Shown: positions 1 through 13,184 of the stretch, piece by piece
How the letters are laid out: the number at the start of each line of letters is the position of its first letter
Numbering within the stretch: the first letter of the stretch is position 1
Assembly (NCBI GenBank): GCA_003991915.1
Contig: RQTK01000489.1
Span: 33,302-97,301, forward strand
DNA length: 64,000 nucleotides
Source of the DNA: Elysia chlorotica
Lineage: Eukaryota; Mollusca; Gastropoda; Plakobranchidae
Direction: 5' to 3'
Notes under the pieces: model-generated
The model's database searches: none
Told to the model about the DNA's origin: nothing
The model's input: the letters and a program-made list of their open reading frames with translations, nothing else
Made by a program: the position numbers and the translations under genes

Positions 1-2800
1 TTTTTTGTTAAAATACGTTTAAAAAAATGTAACCCCAAATCCCAACGACCAAATAGCTTTGGAGAACCCAAAACGAATGAAAAATCTAATTTGACCTTGA
101 AATTTGGATAAGCTGCTCGCCAGTCGCCAAGCGTTGTAACGATGTGTAAATAAGCCATTGTTGTCAAATCAAGTATCTTTGACAGGATATTTAGCCCCCC
201 ATAAAAGGTATGCATTGTTAAGGAGCGTTTCCACTCAGAATGTTGGATTTCTGTGAGGATACCAGGTCTGTCATGTAGGTTAGAACTAATAAAAGCACCC
301 CGAGGCCCTGGGCTATGTTGGGCCGAGAATTATCGCTGACTCGACACGCCGAGAGACCAAACATTCTACGACCTGAGAGTGTTAGTGCAGGGCGTAACGA
401 TGTTTTAATTCGGCGTCTGCCAATTTCGCGCCAATTTCAAGCTTCGTTTCCTCTCATCGGATTAAACTATTATTCTGAGTTTTGTTTCATTCGACATATG
501 AATACTGTGGTGGGGAAAGTATAGCAATTCCACACCGAAACATAAAAATCAAAGTAAATGTTTAAAAGAAAGAAAAAGTAAATCAGGGAGAAAAGCCTAA
601 AAACGATCAGCCATAAATAGAAATCAATACACTGGGTCAACATGACATATTAAAATACCCTTGTCAATTTTTTATGTCTGTGACTTCAAGTTTGTGACTG
701 ATTTATCATTTATTACCTTCACACACCCTTAGTTACGACGCCAGCGTGTTAATTTAGCCTTGAATTTAAAATATATGTAGTGTTTGAGTTGTTAGAGTTG
801 TGGTTAAGCCACTCAATACAATTCGGATCAACACAAAATGTTTCATCTACGAATTTTCAACTTCCAACCCTTTTCGTTCGTATTGATATTTTGTATGAAA
901 TCCAGAAGAACAGTCGTTTTCTACCTGAAGAAAAAAACAACAACAAACAACCAAACAAACAACAAAACAACAACATATCCTATAGACTACATTGTCGTTA
1001 TGAGGAAACAATAATATTATAGTCGCTTTAACAGCATTTATTACACAGTGTATTGTATTATTAATATTAACCCCCGAGCTTTCCTTGTGATATCCTTTTT
1101 TTCTATCGGGAAAAAGATTTGAAATAATTCAAGCATTACGTGGATTTTCCATTACCTTGTCTCATAAGCATTCATTTCAATTTGCATACATGTAATTGAA
1201 AAAAAAAAAGCCACACTGTGCATATAATTATCTCCTGATAATTTTGTGAAATAAAACTTCTAATATGTCGTGAAATAAAACTTGTAATAATTTCTTGAAA
1301 TAAAACTATGAAGTTGGATAATCACATTACCGGTATATTATTATGTAATCAAATGATGCCTTGATTAACTGCATTAAAAATATCTCGATAAATTCAATTC
1401 CCCACCTAATTTTTTTCCTCCTACGCACATTCTTTTTTCTCCTAACCTCTCCAACCGCCATCTGCGATTTCCCGCAAAGATCTGCAAAACACTCGTTCCA
1501 GGGCCCACAAACAGCTGACCGTCGGAACTAAAGAACTGAGACGTAATATAAAAAACGTAACATGTCAGATGAATGCGAAGCCCGCCCCTTCCTCCTCCAC
1601 TGCCTCCCCCCGTCCCACCTTAATCCAACGGAGTTGGTCAGCTTGCGCGCGTAGAGAGGATGATTTACTTCCGCTTTAATTATCTCCCCCTTGGGACAGC
1701 TTGCGGCCAGCGGTCAGCCTAAGTAACTATCTCGACAGTCAAGGCCAAATTGGCATGGTTGTTCACTTACAGTAAGAACCTCGGGGTTTTTCATCCTTGG
1801 AATAGGGATGCGTATGTTTTTTCTCCCCATCATTTAACTTCTTCCCCTTGTGTGTCAAATTTGCAATTCACCATTTGCCAGCTTCTTTTTCTTAGATTTA
1901 GTAACCTGCCTACTTTCATCTCATACACACCATGCTCATGTGTGTGGTACATGTACTGGTTGTACGAAACTTTCAACGAAAGCACTGTTCTCTTATTATT
2001 ATTTACACATTGCCAGTAGTCAGCAGCATCATCTCTATTCGCTTATATCCTCTTTTTCTTTTTATAGAGCCGTGTGCCATTGACGTATACGCAAACCTAT
2101 AGACTCGGGTCGCCCAAATCATAACACAAGAAATTCACAGTGTTCACACAAGTCTCTCTGCCCTAGAGGCTGCTTCAAAATCAAAACTTACCAAAAGCAT
2201 GGGAACAGGGTGAATTATTGTTCAGCCCTTTGCCAGTTTCCCTCTAAAGTCTAATTCCTTTCTTTCATCCCCTCGCCGCTCTTCCCACCCCATAGTAACG
2301 GAACTCCTATAAGTGACACCGTAGCCTTTCAGCCAAGGGAAAAACCTCTTCAAGCACTTGCCTCGAGTTAATTTGATCAGTCTACAAAGAGATTCAAAAT
2401 CGGAGCGACTTAAAACTAGAATTAGCCCCGGGCGCTCAGGTACAAAGGCTTCCGCACTAACTCACAGATCAAGTGACCACCAGGATTTCGAGATTTTCAC
2501 AAAGATCTGCTTATGGGCCGATTTCATTTCATACTGTCGGTTGCTGAGTCACCTGTACAGTATCAAGTGGAGGTTCAATGACCTTCAAAGGACTCTCCGA
2601 GTGGCTCATCCCCTCCCCGTCCATTTTTGTTTTGTTTTTGCACATGCCTACGATTACGCAATATTACCAAGGTGTTCATAAATTATCACTGCTCTTATGA
2701 TTTGATCATCAAAAATTCTTGACAGTACTGTTCATCCCTTCATAACAGATACAAAAACAAAATTATCAAGAAAAAAATGATGCGGTTTAAGGTGACGCCA
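1..2800. other. Unassigned region, locally GC-richer, no recognisable gene
   Basis: ORFs at 315-524 and 2358-2681 carry no known motif and lack splice or codon support. 1430-1760 is pyrimidine- and CpG-richer than the surroundings (CTTGCGCGCG; CTTGCGGCCAGCGG) and could be a promoter of a gene outside or on the edge of the window; this is weak. Confidence 0.3.
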
Positions 2801-2806
2801 AAGAGG

Positions 2807-2807
<1 letters not shown>

Positions 2808-2861
<54 letters not shown>
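2808..2861. repeat. (GA)n microsatellite
   Basis: A GA run of about 50 bases followed by GA-rich degenerate sequence to about 2975. Confidence 0.95.
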
Positions 2862-2864
<3 letters not shown>

Positions 2865-5124
2865 TATACAGGCATAGGGAGACAGAAAGACAGAGAGAGA
2901 CAAAGAAATACAGAGACAGGGACTACCGCGCCCCCAAGAGAGAGGATAGAGAGAAAGAGAGAAAAAGAGAGAGAAATACAGAAGTGTCAGAAATTGCCGT
3001 ATCCATACTAAACCCCAAAGTATTTTGTTCTTTTGTATACTTTGGATAAAAATCAGTAGCACTAGCAATCTAAGATAATTTCTCGTAAAAAGGTGTTACT
3101 TTAAATACATGTACTATTTTGTCAGAGAAACCTTTTCCCCCCACCTCACCCCCCCCCCAAAAAAAACAAAACAAAACAAAAACAACAAAAAACAACAACA
3201 ACAAAAACAAACATAAAACAAACAAAGCAACGGTAAACAACAGCAAAAAGATAAAAAGATAAATAAAACGTGTTCATAATTTCACTTTTTTTTATCTCCA
3301 AAAGATGATAAGTAATGAAGTAAAAAATTTGATGTAGTTGTGTTGGATGATTCTGATTATTATTACTGGAATAACAACTTACCTTTCATAAACTTTCTCA
3401 AAACCTTCATGCCAGTAGGTTTTTTTCTTTTTTGTTAATAATTTCTCAGCCAGTTGACATTTATTTGTTGTTTTTTGTAAAAAATCGAACACTTTTATCG
3501 ATGTTCCCAGCTACCAGACTACAGTCTTTGGTAATCCTGATGTTACTCAGTCATTGATTCCTATTTGTTCCAAATTGTTTCACATCCCTGAGTTTTATAA
3601 CAGTTCTGGGACAAATTCATATTGAGAGAAGCTTACATTTAATACTGAGGTAGCCTACATGTATTCAAAATGTATGCTTCGACAAAACAGTAACATTTCA
3701 ATGTACAGAGGAAAAACAAAGATATACCAAGAAACAGTGAGATCATGCCATTTTCAAGGTTCATAATCTGCTACAGATAAATTTGTAATACGTTTTTAGT
3801 TAGATCTAGAGAGTGTTAAAACAAACATAAACATCTAAATAAAAATTAACCTTTATATAAAAAACAACAACAATATATACATATATATATATATATTTAA
3901 ATTTGTAATTATACACAGAGATTGTGAGCTCTTGTTCTCATTATATTCAGTGAAGAATTAACAATAACATTACTTGGCAGGGCACTTAAAAGCAAATTGG
4001 ACGATAATATAGAAACAAAAAAATCAAACTTCAATAGATTACATCAAGGGAGACACTGCATTCAAAATACAAAAGATATAACATTTCAAATGCATAAGAT
4101 ATTAAGATATGTGTCGCACAAAACAATACATTTTTCATAAAAGTATCTCTAAAATAGTGAGGAAAACAGATTTAACCAAAATAAATAGATCAAGAGCCAA
4201 CTGCTCGCACTTTGCAAGTAGAGGAAATGTGGCCTTCTGCAGTGTAAGGCGTGCAAAATAAAACAAGTTAGAATAAACATAATACACAACACCATAGTTG
4301 CTTGTTAAGCACACTGTGTTAAAGCTAAGTTTACATACATGTATTCTTTTATTAGTGTAAAATTTCAAAATTTTACAAAGAGCAGTGACATAAACAAAAG
4401 TGTGAAATTGTTAACATTAAACCCAAGTTGTTTGCAAATTTTAACAGCATTTATTTCAAACTGATATTGGGAAGACCGTTATGTTGCAACTTTATGAGGG
4501 ATGTCAAAATGCCATTTCAGTCTAGTATCTATCTTCTCAACAAAGATATGACATAGTAAGCTCAAACAATAAATGAGGAAGATACAATCTTACACACCTT
4601 AGATTTTGGACTCACTTCTTTCTCAACGTGATATTGAAGACCTTTACACTCAACATGTCATCAAAACATCCAATGGCATGAACAAAATTAAGGTATTCAA
4701 ACACACTAAAAATGTGTGTATAACTTCAATCATAAACATACATCTTGAAACCCCAACTAATAAGTCTGATTTAAAAAATAAACAAATAAAAAAAAAAATG
4801 TTACAGTAAAATACATTGACTCTTTTTGGGGGTCTATTTTTAAGGCTAAATGATCCAAATTTCATTTCGAGTATTTTGAGAACCAAGAGCTTGTTCTTAA
4901 TTGCAATGAAGAATAATTTGTTTTAGATTTAAACATGTTTACCCAGTTCTCATTTCTAATATATAAATCATATGTTAAAGCGTTGTGAATTTAAATGATA
5001 GACTGGTCAAATGACTAGTACTTTTTATTCATGGTGTTAAAGACAGAAACCATGCCAAGGACTGCAATTAGGCCTACTACAATATGATAGAAATTGAAGT
5101 GTTTAATACACTGTTCAACATAAA

Positions 5125-5305
5125 GATAACACTTATACTCAAGCTTATCTTTAATATATTTCAGATCTGTATTTAATGCGGATCCAATTTTAATTTACAA
5201 TCAAATCCAAACACGTGACATTATACTTGTATACCCGTATGAGTATCTTAAAGAAAAATTCAGAGTATCTACCATTGCTCTAAAAACTGAAATACAAGCT
5301 CTTGA
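5125..5305. repeat. Diverged direct repeat, copy 1
   Basis: GATCTGTATTTAATGCGGAT, CCAATTTTAATTTACAATCA and AATCCAAACACGTG recur, diverged, at 6300-6360. Downstream words CTAAAAACTGAAATACAA also recur (6402). The distance between copies is about 1.13 kb. Confidence 0.6.
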
Positions 5306-6254
5306 AAGTCTTAAGCAAAAAAAAAGATGAGACTTAAATGAATGACAATATTGACAAGAGTTGGGTATTAGAACTCAAAGGTTTTTCCAGGCATTTCAAA
5401 ATCTCATATGACATCAAGGCCTTTTTCATAAATGAAAAAAAAAAATGAAAAAAATGTGGAGAAGGTATAAAAAAATAGAAAAAAGAATTCTCAAACCCAG
5501 GTTGAATATCAAGGTTAGAAACAGCAAAATACACTATTTCGTCTCTACATGAGAAGTCTTGACTAAAAAATGTAACAAATAACAACAAGTGAAAAAAAAA
5601 AGCTTGGCCTTGTAAGGAAAGACATCTTAATCCATTCTTACCCTGATCAAATCTACTTTTTGAAGAAAACTTTGCAAACATACAACTTATGGAGAGATAT
5701 CACAGAAGATGTATTATAATGCCTTGTTAAAAAGTTAAAGAACGATAACAAAAGCGTATTAAAATTTAAATTGTTCTCAACACAAGGAAAAAAAAAATAA
5801 GAAAAAAAAATAGTGTTAATAAAAAGAGTATCATCAGTAAAAACATTCAAGACCCTACATATTGAAAACATAAATCTCAAACTACTACTTTCATGCAATA
5901 TTCTATATACAGTTTAGTTGATCAAGATTTCAGATAATATTTGTTTCATCCAGAACAATTTTTTTCATTTCTTTCTAATTATTACCCAAAAACATTCACT
6001 TACTAAATTTAACTACTTTAGATCAGTACCAATTCAGTGTCAATCAATAATACATTGCAGATTTAGGTTTTCATGGTAGGGCCAACCGACGAAAGATTGT
6101 CTATACAGAAACTCTTTGTTTATAGTGGCAATGGATTAGTTAATGGAACTGTAATTCTTTTCTCATAGAGGAAAAAGTTTGGTTCCTTAATGTTCGACGT
6201 CAGCATCTATTCTACATCACAAAGGGGACTCCCGCCGTTATATAAATTTGAGGA

Positions 6255-6425
6255 TAACATTAATACTCAAAGTATAGGCTGATCTCTTCAACATATTTCT
6301 GATCTGTACTAAATGGTGGTCCAATTTTGATTTACAATAAAATCCAAACATGTTGGTATACTAATATCTCAGAAATTAAGTCAAATTAACTACAATTACA
6401 CTAAAATTGAAATACAAAATTGAAA
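6255..6425. repeat. Diverged direct repeat, copy 2
   Basis: GATCTGTACTAAATGGTGGT, CCAATTTTGATTTACAATAA and AATCCAAACATGTT match 5165-5220, followed by CTAAAATTGAAATACAAAA. Identity is roughly three quarters by eye. Confidence 0.6.
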
Positions 6426-7218
6426 TAAACTCCAGTCCCATTGGAAATGGAACGTATCTCTAAACAAAACAAGTCCTGGATATATATTATTTTGCCTTGT
6501 GCTATTAAATGTAAATGTATGATATAACTGTATGTCGATATAATATTCTCATATAATTTGATTTTATTGTTCTTTCTCAGTAATGTAAAAGCAAATTTGA
6601 TTATTGTATCACATGGTTTGTAAGCGGATCGTCTATATTTCAGAATTAGGTAATGATAAAAAAAAACCTTTTTCATACATTGTACAGATGTAGTCAGAAT
6701 TTAGTTTAGTATGCTTGATAAAAAATAATAACCAGCATGTTTTTGGGCTTCTCATAAAAATAATAAATAAAGCGAACAATTTAATGTTTCAATACAGACA
6801 GTTACTTCAACCCAAACCATTAAAAAGGAAACAAGGTTGAAGGCAATACAATTCAAACTAGATAGACATCCAAATTTGAGTTGGATTGAAGAAAAAAAAC
6901 AAAGAGAAAAGAATAAATTATTCTCTTGCAACTTTTGTTGATAAGATTTTTAGAATCATCAGACTTTGTTTTCTGATGTTTTCACTATATATTGTTTTGA
7001 GTAGAAAATAAATCAAACTATTTGCATATTTATTTGGAAAAGCAATCAAGCAGGTAATATCATGTATTGAATATCTATCTAGCTTGTTTAGAATATCACA
7101 TGCAAAAACAAATACATACAAAACAATAATTATCACTAGTAAAAACCAATAGTTACATAGCAATAAAGAAAAATAATACTCAACAAAATTGATCATGCCT
7201 CTGATGACTAAAAGACCA

Positions 7219-7605
7219 TCAGATAGGGCAGATAGGGCAGAGTCTCCAGACAGGGCAGATAGGGCAGAGTCTCCAGATAGGGCAGATAGGGCAGAGTCTC
7301 CAGACAGGGCAGATAGACCAGAGTCTATAGATAGGGCAGAGTCTCCAGACAGGGCAGATAGGGCAGAGTCTCCAGACAGGGCAGATAGGGCAGAGTCTAT
7401 AGATAGGGCAGAGTCTCCAGACAGGGCAGATAGACCAGAGTCTATAGATAGGGCAGTCTCCAGATAGGGCAGATAGGCCAGAGTCTCCAGACAGGGCAGA
7501 TAGACCAGAGTCTATAGATAGGGCAGATAGGGCAGAGTCTATAGATAGGGCAGAGTCTCCAGACAGGGCAGATAGGCCAGAGTCTCCAGATAGGGCAGAG
7601 TCTCC
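7219..7605. repeat. Minisatellite built on GATAGGGCAGA / GTCTCCAGACAGGGCA words
   Basis: About 390 bp of shuffled 9-12 bp words (GATAGGGCA, GAGTCTCCA, GACAGGGCA, GAGTCTATA, GATAGACCA). All words are multiples of three, so both strands stay open for 90-135 codons and give periodic peptides (SPDRADRAE; LSGDSALSA). There is no splice context and no other coding sign, so it is treated as a repeat. Confidence 0.85.
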
Positions 7606-9646
7606 CGATCCCTTGCTACCTACCACTGGTATTCACTGATGCACCACCTGCCAGCGTCTCTGCAGATCGATGTGCTGGTCTGCTGGCTCACATGAAAGCC
7701 TGACCTTAACCAGACCTTACCAAACACAGATAGTCATAGTCGATATAGATGGACAGCCGTTATTATTCTGTGCACACTGATCCCTTCAACCCCTTGAGCA
7801 TTGAGTGAACGGGTGAGAAAAAAGTGAAGGAAAAGCCATCTAATGAAATCACCACTTTCTAGACCTTTTGTTTGCAAGTGACAGCCACAACTAGGGTCTA
7901 TGGGAAATAGGTTCAGACTGGGTCCCTTCTTGTAACATGCACTAGACGAACGAAAGAGAAAGTTAAAGATGCAGTGCCTGAAGAGTAAGTAAGATAGAAT
8001 GTTTAAAATAGAACGACAAGGTGGCGAGTGAAAGCCTTATATTATAGCCCTCTCATTCCAGAGTGTCCAAGCCTCAGGCGGCCATGACAGGAGACAGATT
8101 TTCCTTATACCGGGGGTATAAACAATGTGCAACAGCTTACAAAATCACTAAAACGCTCTATTATAGAGCTATAACAGTGAATATTTTTTAAACAAATGCT
8201 TTCAAAAACACCAAATAAACACGTTGGTAACAACTGTAATAACTGAGACCTATAGACAATATCATCATGGTAAAGGAATCTTGTTTTTTAAAACCTGAGT
8301 TTTTCCAATTATAATATTAACAATTAAACATACTGCAGGAATTTCTCAAATGCCTTATTTAAATATTTTATAAATCATTTTGACCCTGTAATGTCCTCAA
8401 AATACTGTTCTAAAAGATTCAAAATGCTCATATTATATCAGTTCAAAAACTGTTCAACCACTGAAACATTGCGGTACAAACTGTGCAACATAAAATAAAC
8501 CACAATGCCTTGTCGGTGCATAATAATGTGGTTAATTCCAAACAAAGAGTTCACTAAAATTTGAAACTAAATTAATCTGTTGACTTCTTCAACTGTAATA
8601 AAATGGTCGTTGCAATATGTTTAGTCTGTAGGCACTTGATGTTCAAACACAATTTATCCAAATGCTCGTTGCATTGCGACATAATACAAAGAGCAACACA
8701 CAACCTTGAGACTTAGCAAATGCTAACTACTGATTCAATGCCAACTGTCAGAAACAGCCAACGTAGGAAAATTTTTTACTTTACCTTGTTATACACAATA
8801 AATGACAGATAATACGAAGATACAAGATTAACATTTAACAATCATGCTACGTTAGAAAAAATGTACATTTATCATTATGGAATACTCAAATGATCCTCAA
8901 ATGTAGAAGTTTCTTATTGCTTGGCTCATACCAAAATGGAGTCCTTGGGTAGAATGGACAAACAAGACGTAGCTTACGCCTTGTCGTAACAATATAAGAA
9001 TAAAAAGGCTTATAACAAGAGGTAAGCTACGTCATATTTGTGCATTCTACCCCTTGTATTAGTTTAGAGTTTGTGGTTACATAGAACCAAGCTTGAAGAA
9101 TCAGCTCCATTGTCAAATGCAGTTCTGGTTGGTAATAGTCTTAATTGTACGGATCATTGGCCAGCAAGATCTACAGTACAGCAGCACATCATCTTGCAAT
9201 GCATGGCAAACTTTTCAGGGACATAAGATAAAATGCCACGACACAGCTTGCAGCAAGCAGGGAATGTCAATGTCTTGGTTCGTTCAATACTGAACGACCA
9301 AAAAAAAAAAAAAAAGGCTTAGTTTTGCCAGGATTTTTCCTGAGAAAAATTCTGGAATGATAGCTACGCACAGTCTTAATTTCTTCACAACGCTGATATA
9401 TGCTCGGGAAACCGTTATCTCACATTATTGTAAATGGTGATTCTATAAGGAATACATCATGTTACAGTATTTTAGAGAGTGCATACTGAAATGGTAAATG
9501 ATCATCATCTTAAAAGCCTTGTCACAATATTCTATAATATTATAAAATTCAGAGGACAAGTCTTGAACAGAAATTCATCATTTCCTCCTCAACGCTGCAA
9601 AGCACTTAATCTAAAACTCAGTTGACGAGCCTTGATCGGAGCTTCC
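7606..9646. other. Region downstream of the hydrolase stop, possible 3' UTR
   Basis: In gene sense this follows the hydrolase stop at 9647. Apart from the MITE at 8947-9053 no repeat or coding signal is visible. Confidence 0.35.
8947..9053. mobile_element. Palindromic MITE-like element
   Basis: The left side GGGTAGAATGGACAAACAAG plus ACGTAGCTTACGCC pairs with the right side (reverse complement GGGGTAGAATGCACAAATAT plus GACGTAGCTTACC). The whole 107 bp folds into one hairpin around AATATAAGAATAAAAAGG. It shares the TTGTCGTAA / CTTACGAC words with 34780-34860 and 43680-43770. Confidence 0.7.
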
Positions 9647-12600
9647 TCACTTCCTCCTGAGCACTTCCGAGCACTGCTCCACCGCAGGCTGGAGGTCAAG
9701 CTCGACGTCTGAGCTGGTCATGGTCTCGTCGTGGAGCAGCCAGGCGGTCAGCGAGGCCTGCATGGTGGGGCTGCCAAACACAGTCCGGGAGAGCCAGGGG
9801 TGGATCATCATGCGGTGCACGGGGCACGCAGTCAAGAACACACCGTGCTTCTTGGAGGAGCCCGATATATCTCGAGCCAGGTTGCGTACTGCATCCCTGT
9901 TTGCGTACACCGTGGCAATGTTGTCATTTGGACAAACCTGGGCAGAGCACGGGATTTTCAGAGCCTGAGGGCGCGTCCATGTGTCGTAGATGGAGTTGGC
10001 GAAGAACATGGGGGTAAAGACAAATGTATAGTAGACCTCAGGGAACAGGCAGCGCCACTCAGTATCAGGTGTTTTTGTCTGGGTGCACTCTAGGATGGGA
10101 GCGGAAGCTGTAAAGAAATTAAAAGAAAGATAAAGCTTAGAATAGTTAAAGTAAGAAAGAATAAAAAATGAAATAAGAGAAGTATTTTTCCGAATCTTTA
10201 AAAACGTCATACCAAATTAAACATCTTATGTGTTATCAAAGCATGTAAGAATCAAACATAGAGATTTAAAAAAAAATGTATTAAGAGATAACAAAAGAAG
10301 AAAAAAAAGCAAATCCTAGTGGAAGGGTGTGAAGTATTTTTATACCCTGTAGAGTACATCATAGATTATAAGGCACCACACTAAGTTTGATATGTCGGGT
10401 GAGTTGGTTTCAAAAAGTTAGCAACAAGGCTATATTGTGGACAGGTTTAAAGACTAATGTCTGACAATTTTATGTGCTGTCAGACAGAGACAGTCCTGAG
10501 ATATCAGGACTCTAGACTCAGCCTGTCACATTATACTGACACCAATCCAACAAGTATTAAATTTAACATACTGAAAATAAATACATGAATATTTCTAGCA
10601 TATTTCCATCAAGTTCAAGTGATGTTCAGCTCATTATTTTCTCTATAAATTATATGACATACTTCAAATTTAATATAAGATTATCGGGGGCAAAAAACGC
10701 CTTAAAAACTTTTGAATGAGCCCAGACATCTTAGGCTATGACAAAGTGAGCAGAAATAAGAACAACCACAATTATCCCTCAAATCAAAGGCCGACAAAAC
10801 AAAAATTTTAAGGAATATGAGCACAAATAACAAATAAATGAACCTATCTATTTATTTTTAATTTTTAAAAGGTTGAGCAAAGTCTGTCCACACTGTAAAT
10901 GACCTAGATTGGCCAAAAGTTATAGATTACGGTGAGAAAAAAACAATACTCCCACATGCTTCAATGACATTTTCATGGGTTCCTCACTTTCAAGACCCGA
11001 GAATTATCTAAATGACTGGCACACAAGCTCAGTTCAAACCTAGGATATCATGATTTTCAGTACAGAACACTACTGAATAAGCTATCTTATTAGTGCTCTA
11101 AAATAAAACTACCTCAAAACCCTTTTTTCAATATTGTTTTTTATGCAAGGCATGCAACCCTGTTAATTTGATATTGCCCTTTCTCTCAAATGTATTATCT
11201 TCCCATTAAAGGAGGATTACCTTAAGCTATCTAGGTAATCATATTATTATTATTTCCTTGTTATTTCCCCTTACACACCCTATTTTTTTGTTATTGTTGA
11301 AGATTATGAACCCTTTAATACAGAATTATCACATTTGCACATAAATTTAATCTAATGCATGTAGGATGGAAAAGGAAAGAAATACAATCTTAAGTGCATT
11401 TATTAAAGATTCCATACTTATAACTACCGGGTATGTATAAAGTTGTAGCAATCTTTCAGTATAACACACCTGTATTTTTAATATAAATCACCCTGAGCCT
11501 AAGCATCTTTGGGGTAGAGTGCTATAGAAATTAAGTTTATCTTTAATACTATCGATTCTGAAAATGTTGATGGAATACATGTATCTATTTCCTTGACAGC
11601 GACAGGAATATACGTAAGTAAATACCATTTAAAAAATGCATGCCGATAGATGCACAGTCTTGATTCTGCATATGTTGTAATGGAGTAATTATTCACTTCA
11701 AACTGATAAAGACAGAGATATAGTAAATACCATTTAAGCCATGCATGCTGTAGGTGTTTTTGAAGATCTGGGCCATGGTGTAGTCGCCGTAGATGTCCGG
11801 AGTGTCCACAAACATGCTCCCATCCACGATCACGTGCAGCGTCTTCACAGAGGTTGGCAGTAACGCTCGCAGCCGATCTACGTGGATGAGCGCCCCAATG
11901 CCACCAGCTGTTGGCACAACGGAAAAATGTATGCACAAAATATCTTAGGACAAAAATAAAGTCATGTGTAAAAAAGTTTTTAATAATATAAACTATTCAT
12001 TTCATTTTCCTTAACTTTACGCATCTCCGCAAAACAGAAAAGGGAAAAAAATTACAGACATGTTACGAAGTGAAGCTTTAAGTAGAGAGGCTAATGGACA
12101 GGCTAAGCTAAAATAATTTTAAAAAGGGAGCAACATAACTAAGCACAGAGACAGAAAAAACATGTGTAGAATCCAGAGAGCAACAGGGGGAAAAAAAAGG
12201 AATAATTAACAAAAAACATAAAAAACCCAACAAAACAACAACAAAAAAAGTATGAAAAGAAGGAAAACAATAGAGGAATGCAGAGATTCGTCTTTTCGAA
12301 AGATACAAATAATTTACCTGAGGAGCCTGCGAGAACAACTTGCTCAGCATTCCCAAAATTAGTCGTCTTGGTAAGATATTCCAGCAGGGTGTCAAAGATC
12401 ACGGCCCCTCTCATGTACAGTTGACGCCCGTTGTAGTCCACAGGATTAGAAGCGTTACCTTTTTTCATATCAGAGAGAAAAAGAAAAGAATCGCTTTTCA
12501 AAAAATTGTAATATTCCATGAATTAAACATGTCACATTCTTTTACTATTAGCAATAATTGATTCAATCCTATGTAACGCTCCTGTTCTTGAGTATCTTCT

Positions 12601-13151
12601 TGACCCTGAAGTTTATACTCCTATTCAAAAATTCTAAAAACACACCTTAAATTCAAATTTCAAGAAGAAGAAAAAAAACATGATTATGAATATCCAATGC
12701 AGGATTCTTTACATCCAATCATTGATCGAAATGTAATTAACAATTGCCTATAATTGTTTCACCCTCTCTTACAACAATTAATAATTAAAAATTTTTGTAA
12801 CTTTTTATTTTTGTTTATTTGAAAAAATTCATAATACAGAAACGGCATAAAGGTATATTTTTTAAATTAATTTTTGTGTAAATAATGTAAAAAGGTTCAC
12901 CTAGAAAGGAGCCACCATCACAGTAGAGAAAAGCAACAACATTCCACATGCAAAAGTCTGGATTTTGCTGGCAGTCGTGAGAAAGTATTCCATCATAAGC
13001 CAATGACATTTTGGCCATATTGCTGGATCCTTTAGAGCTCCTACTCCTGAACGATGTAAACAAGACACACAGTATGATATTCAAATTAAGCAATAACAAT
13101 TACCGCAATAATAATGATCATAGCAATAATAATAATAATCTTAACAACAAC

Positions 13152-13184
<33 letters not shown>

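Larger units (their letters stand above)
3070..7200. other. AT-rich non-coding region
   Basis: A-rich (AAAAC, AACAAC) filler, an AT dinucleotide run near 3878, and the diverged direct repeat listed separately. No exon with defensible splice sites on either strand. Confidence 0.5.

Noticed and set aside
7189-7626. Overlapping 92- and 135-codon open frames
   Set aside because: They arise from a minisatellite with word lengths divisible by three; no start context, splice sites or homologous domain.
9720-10093. Plus-strand open frames of 82 and 120 codons
   Set aside because: Antisense shadows of the last exon of the hydrolase gene.
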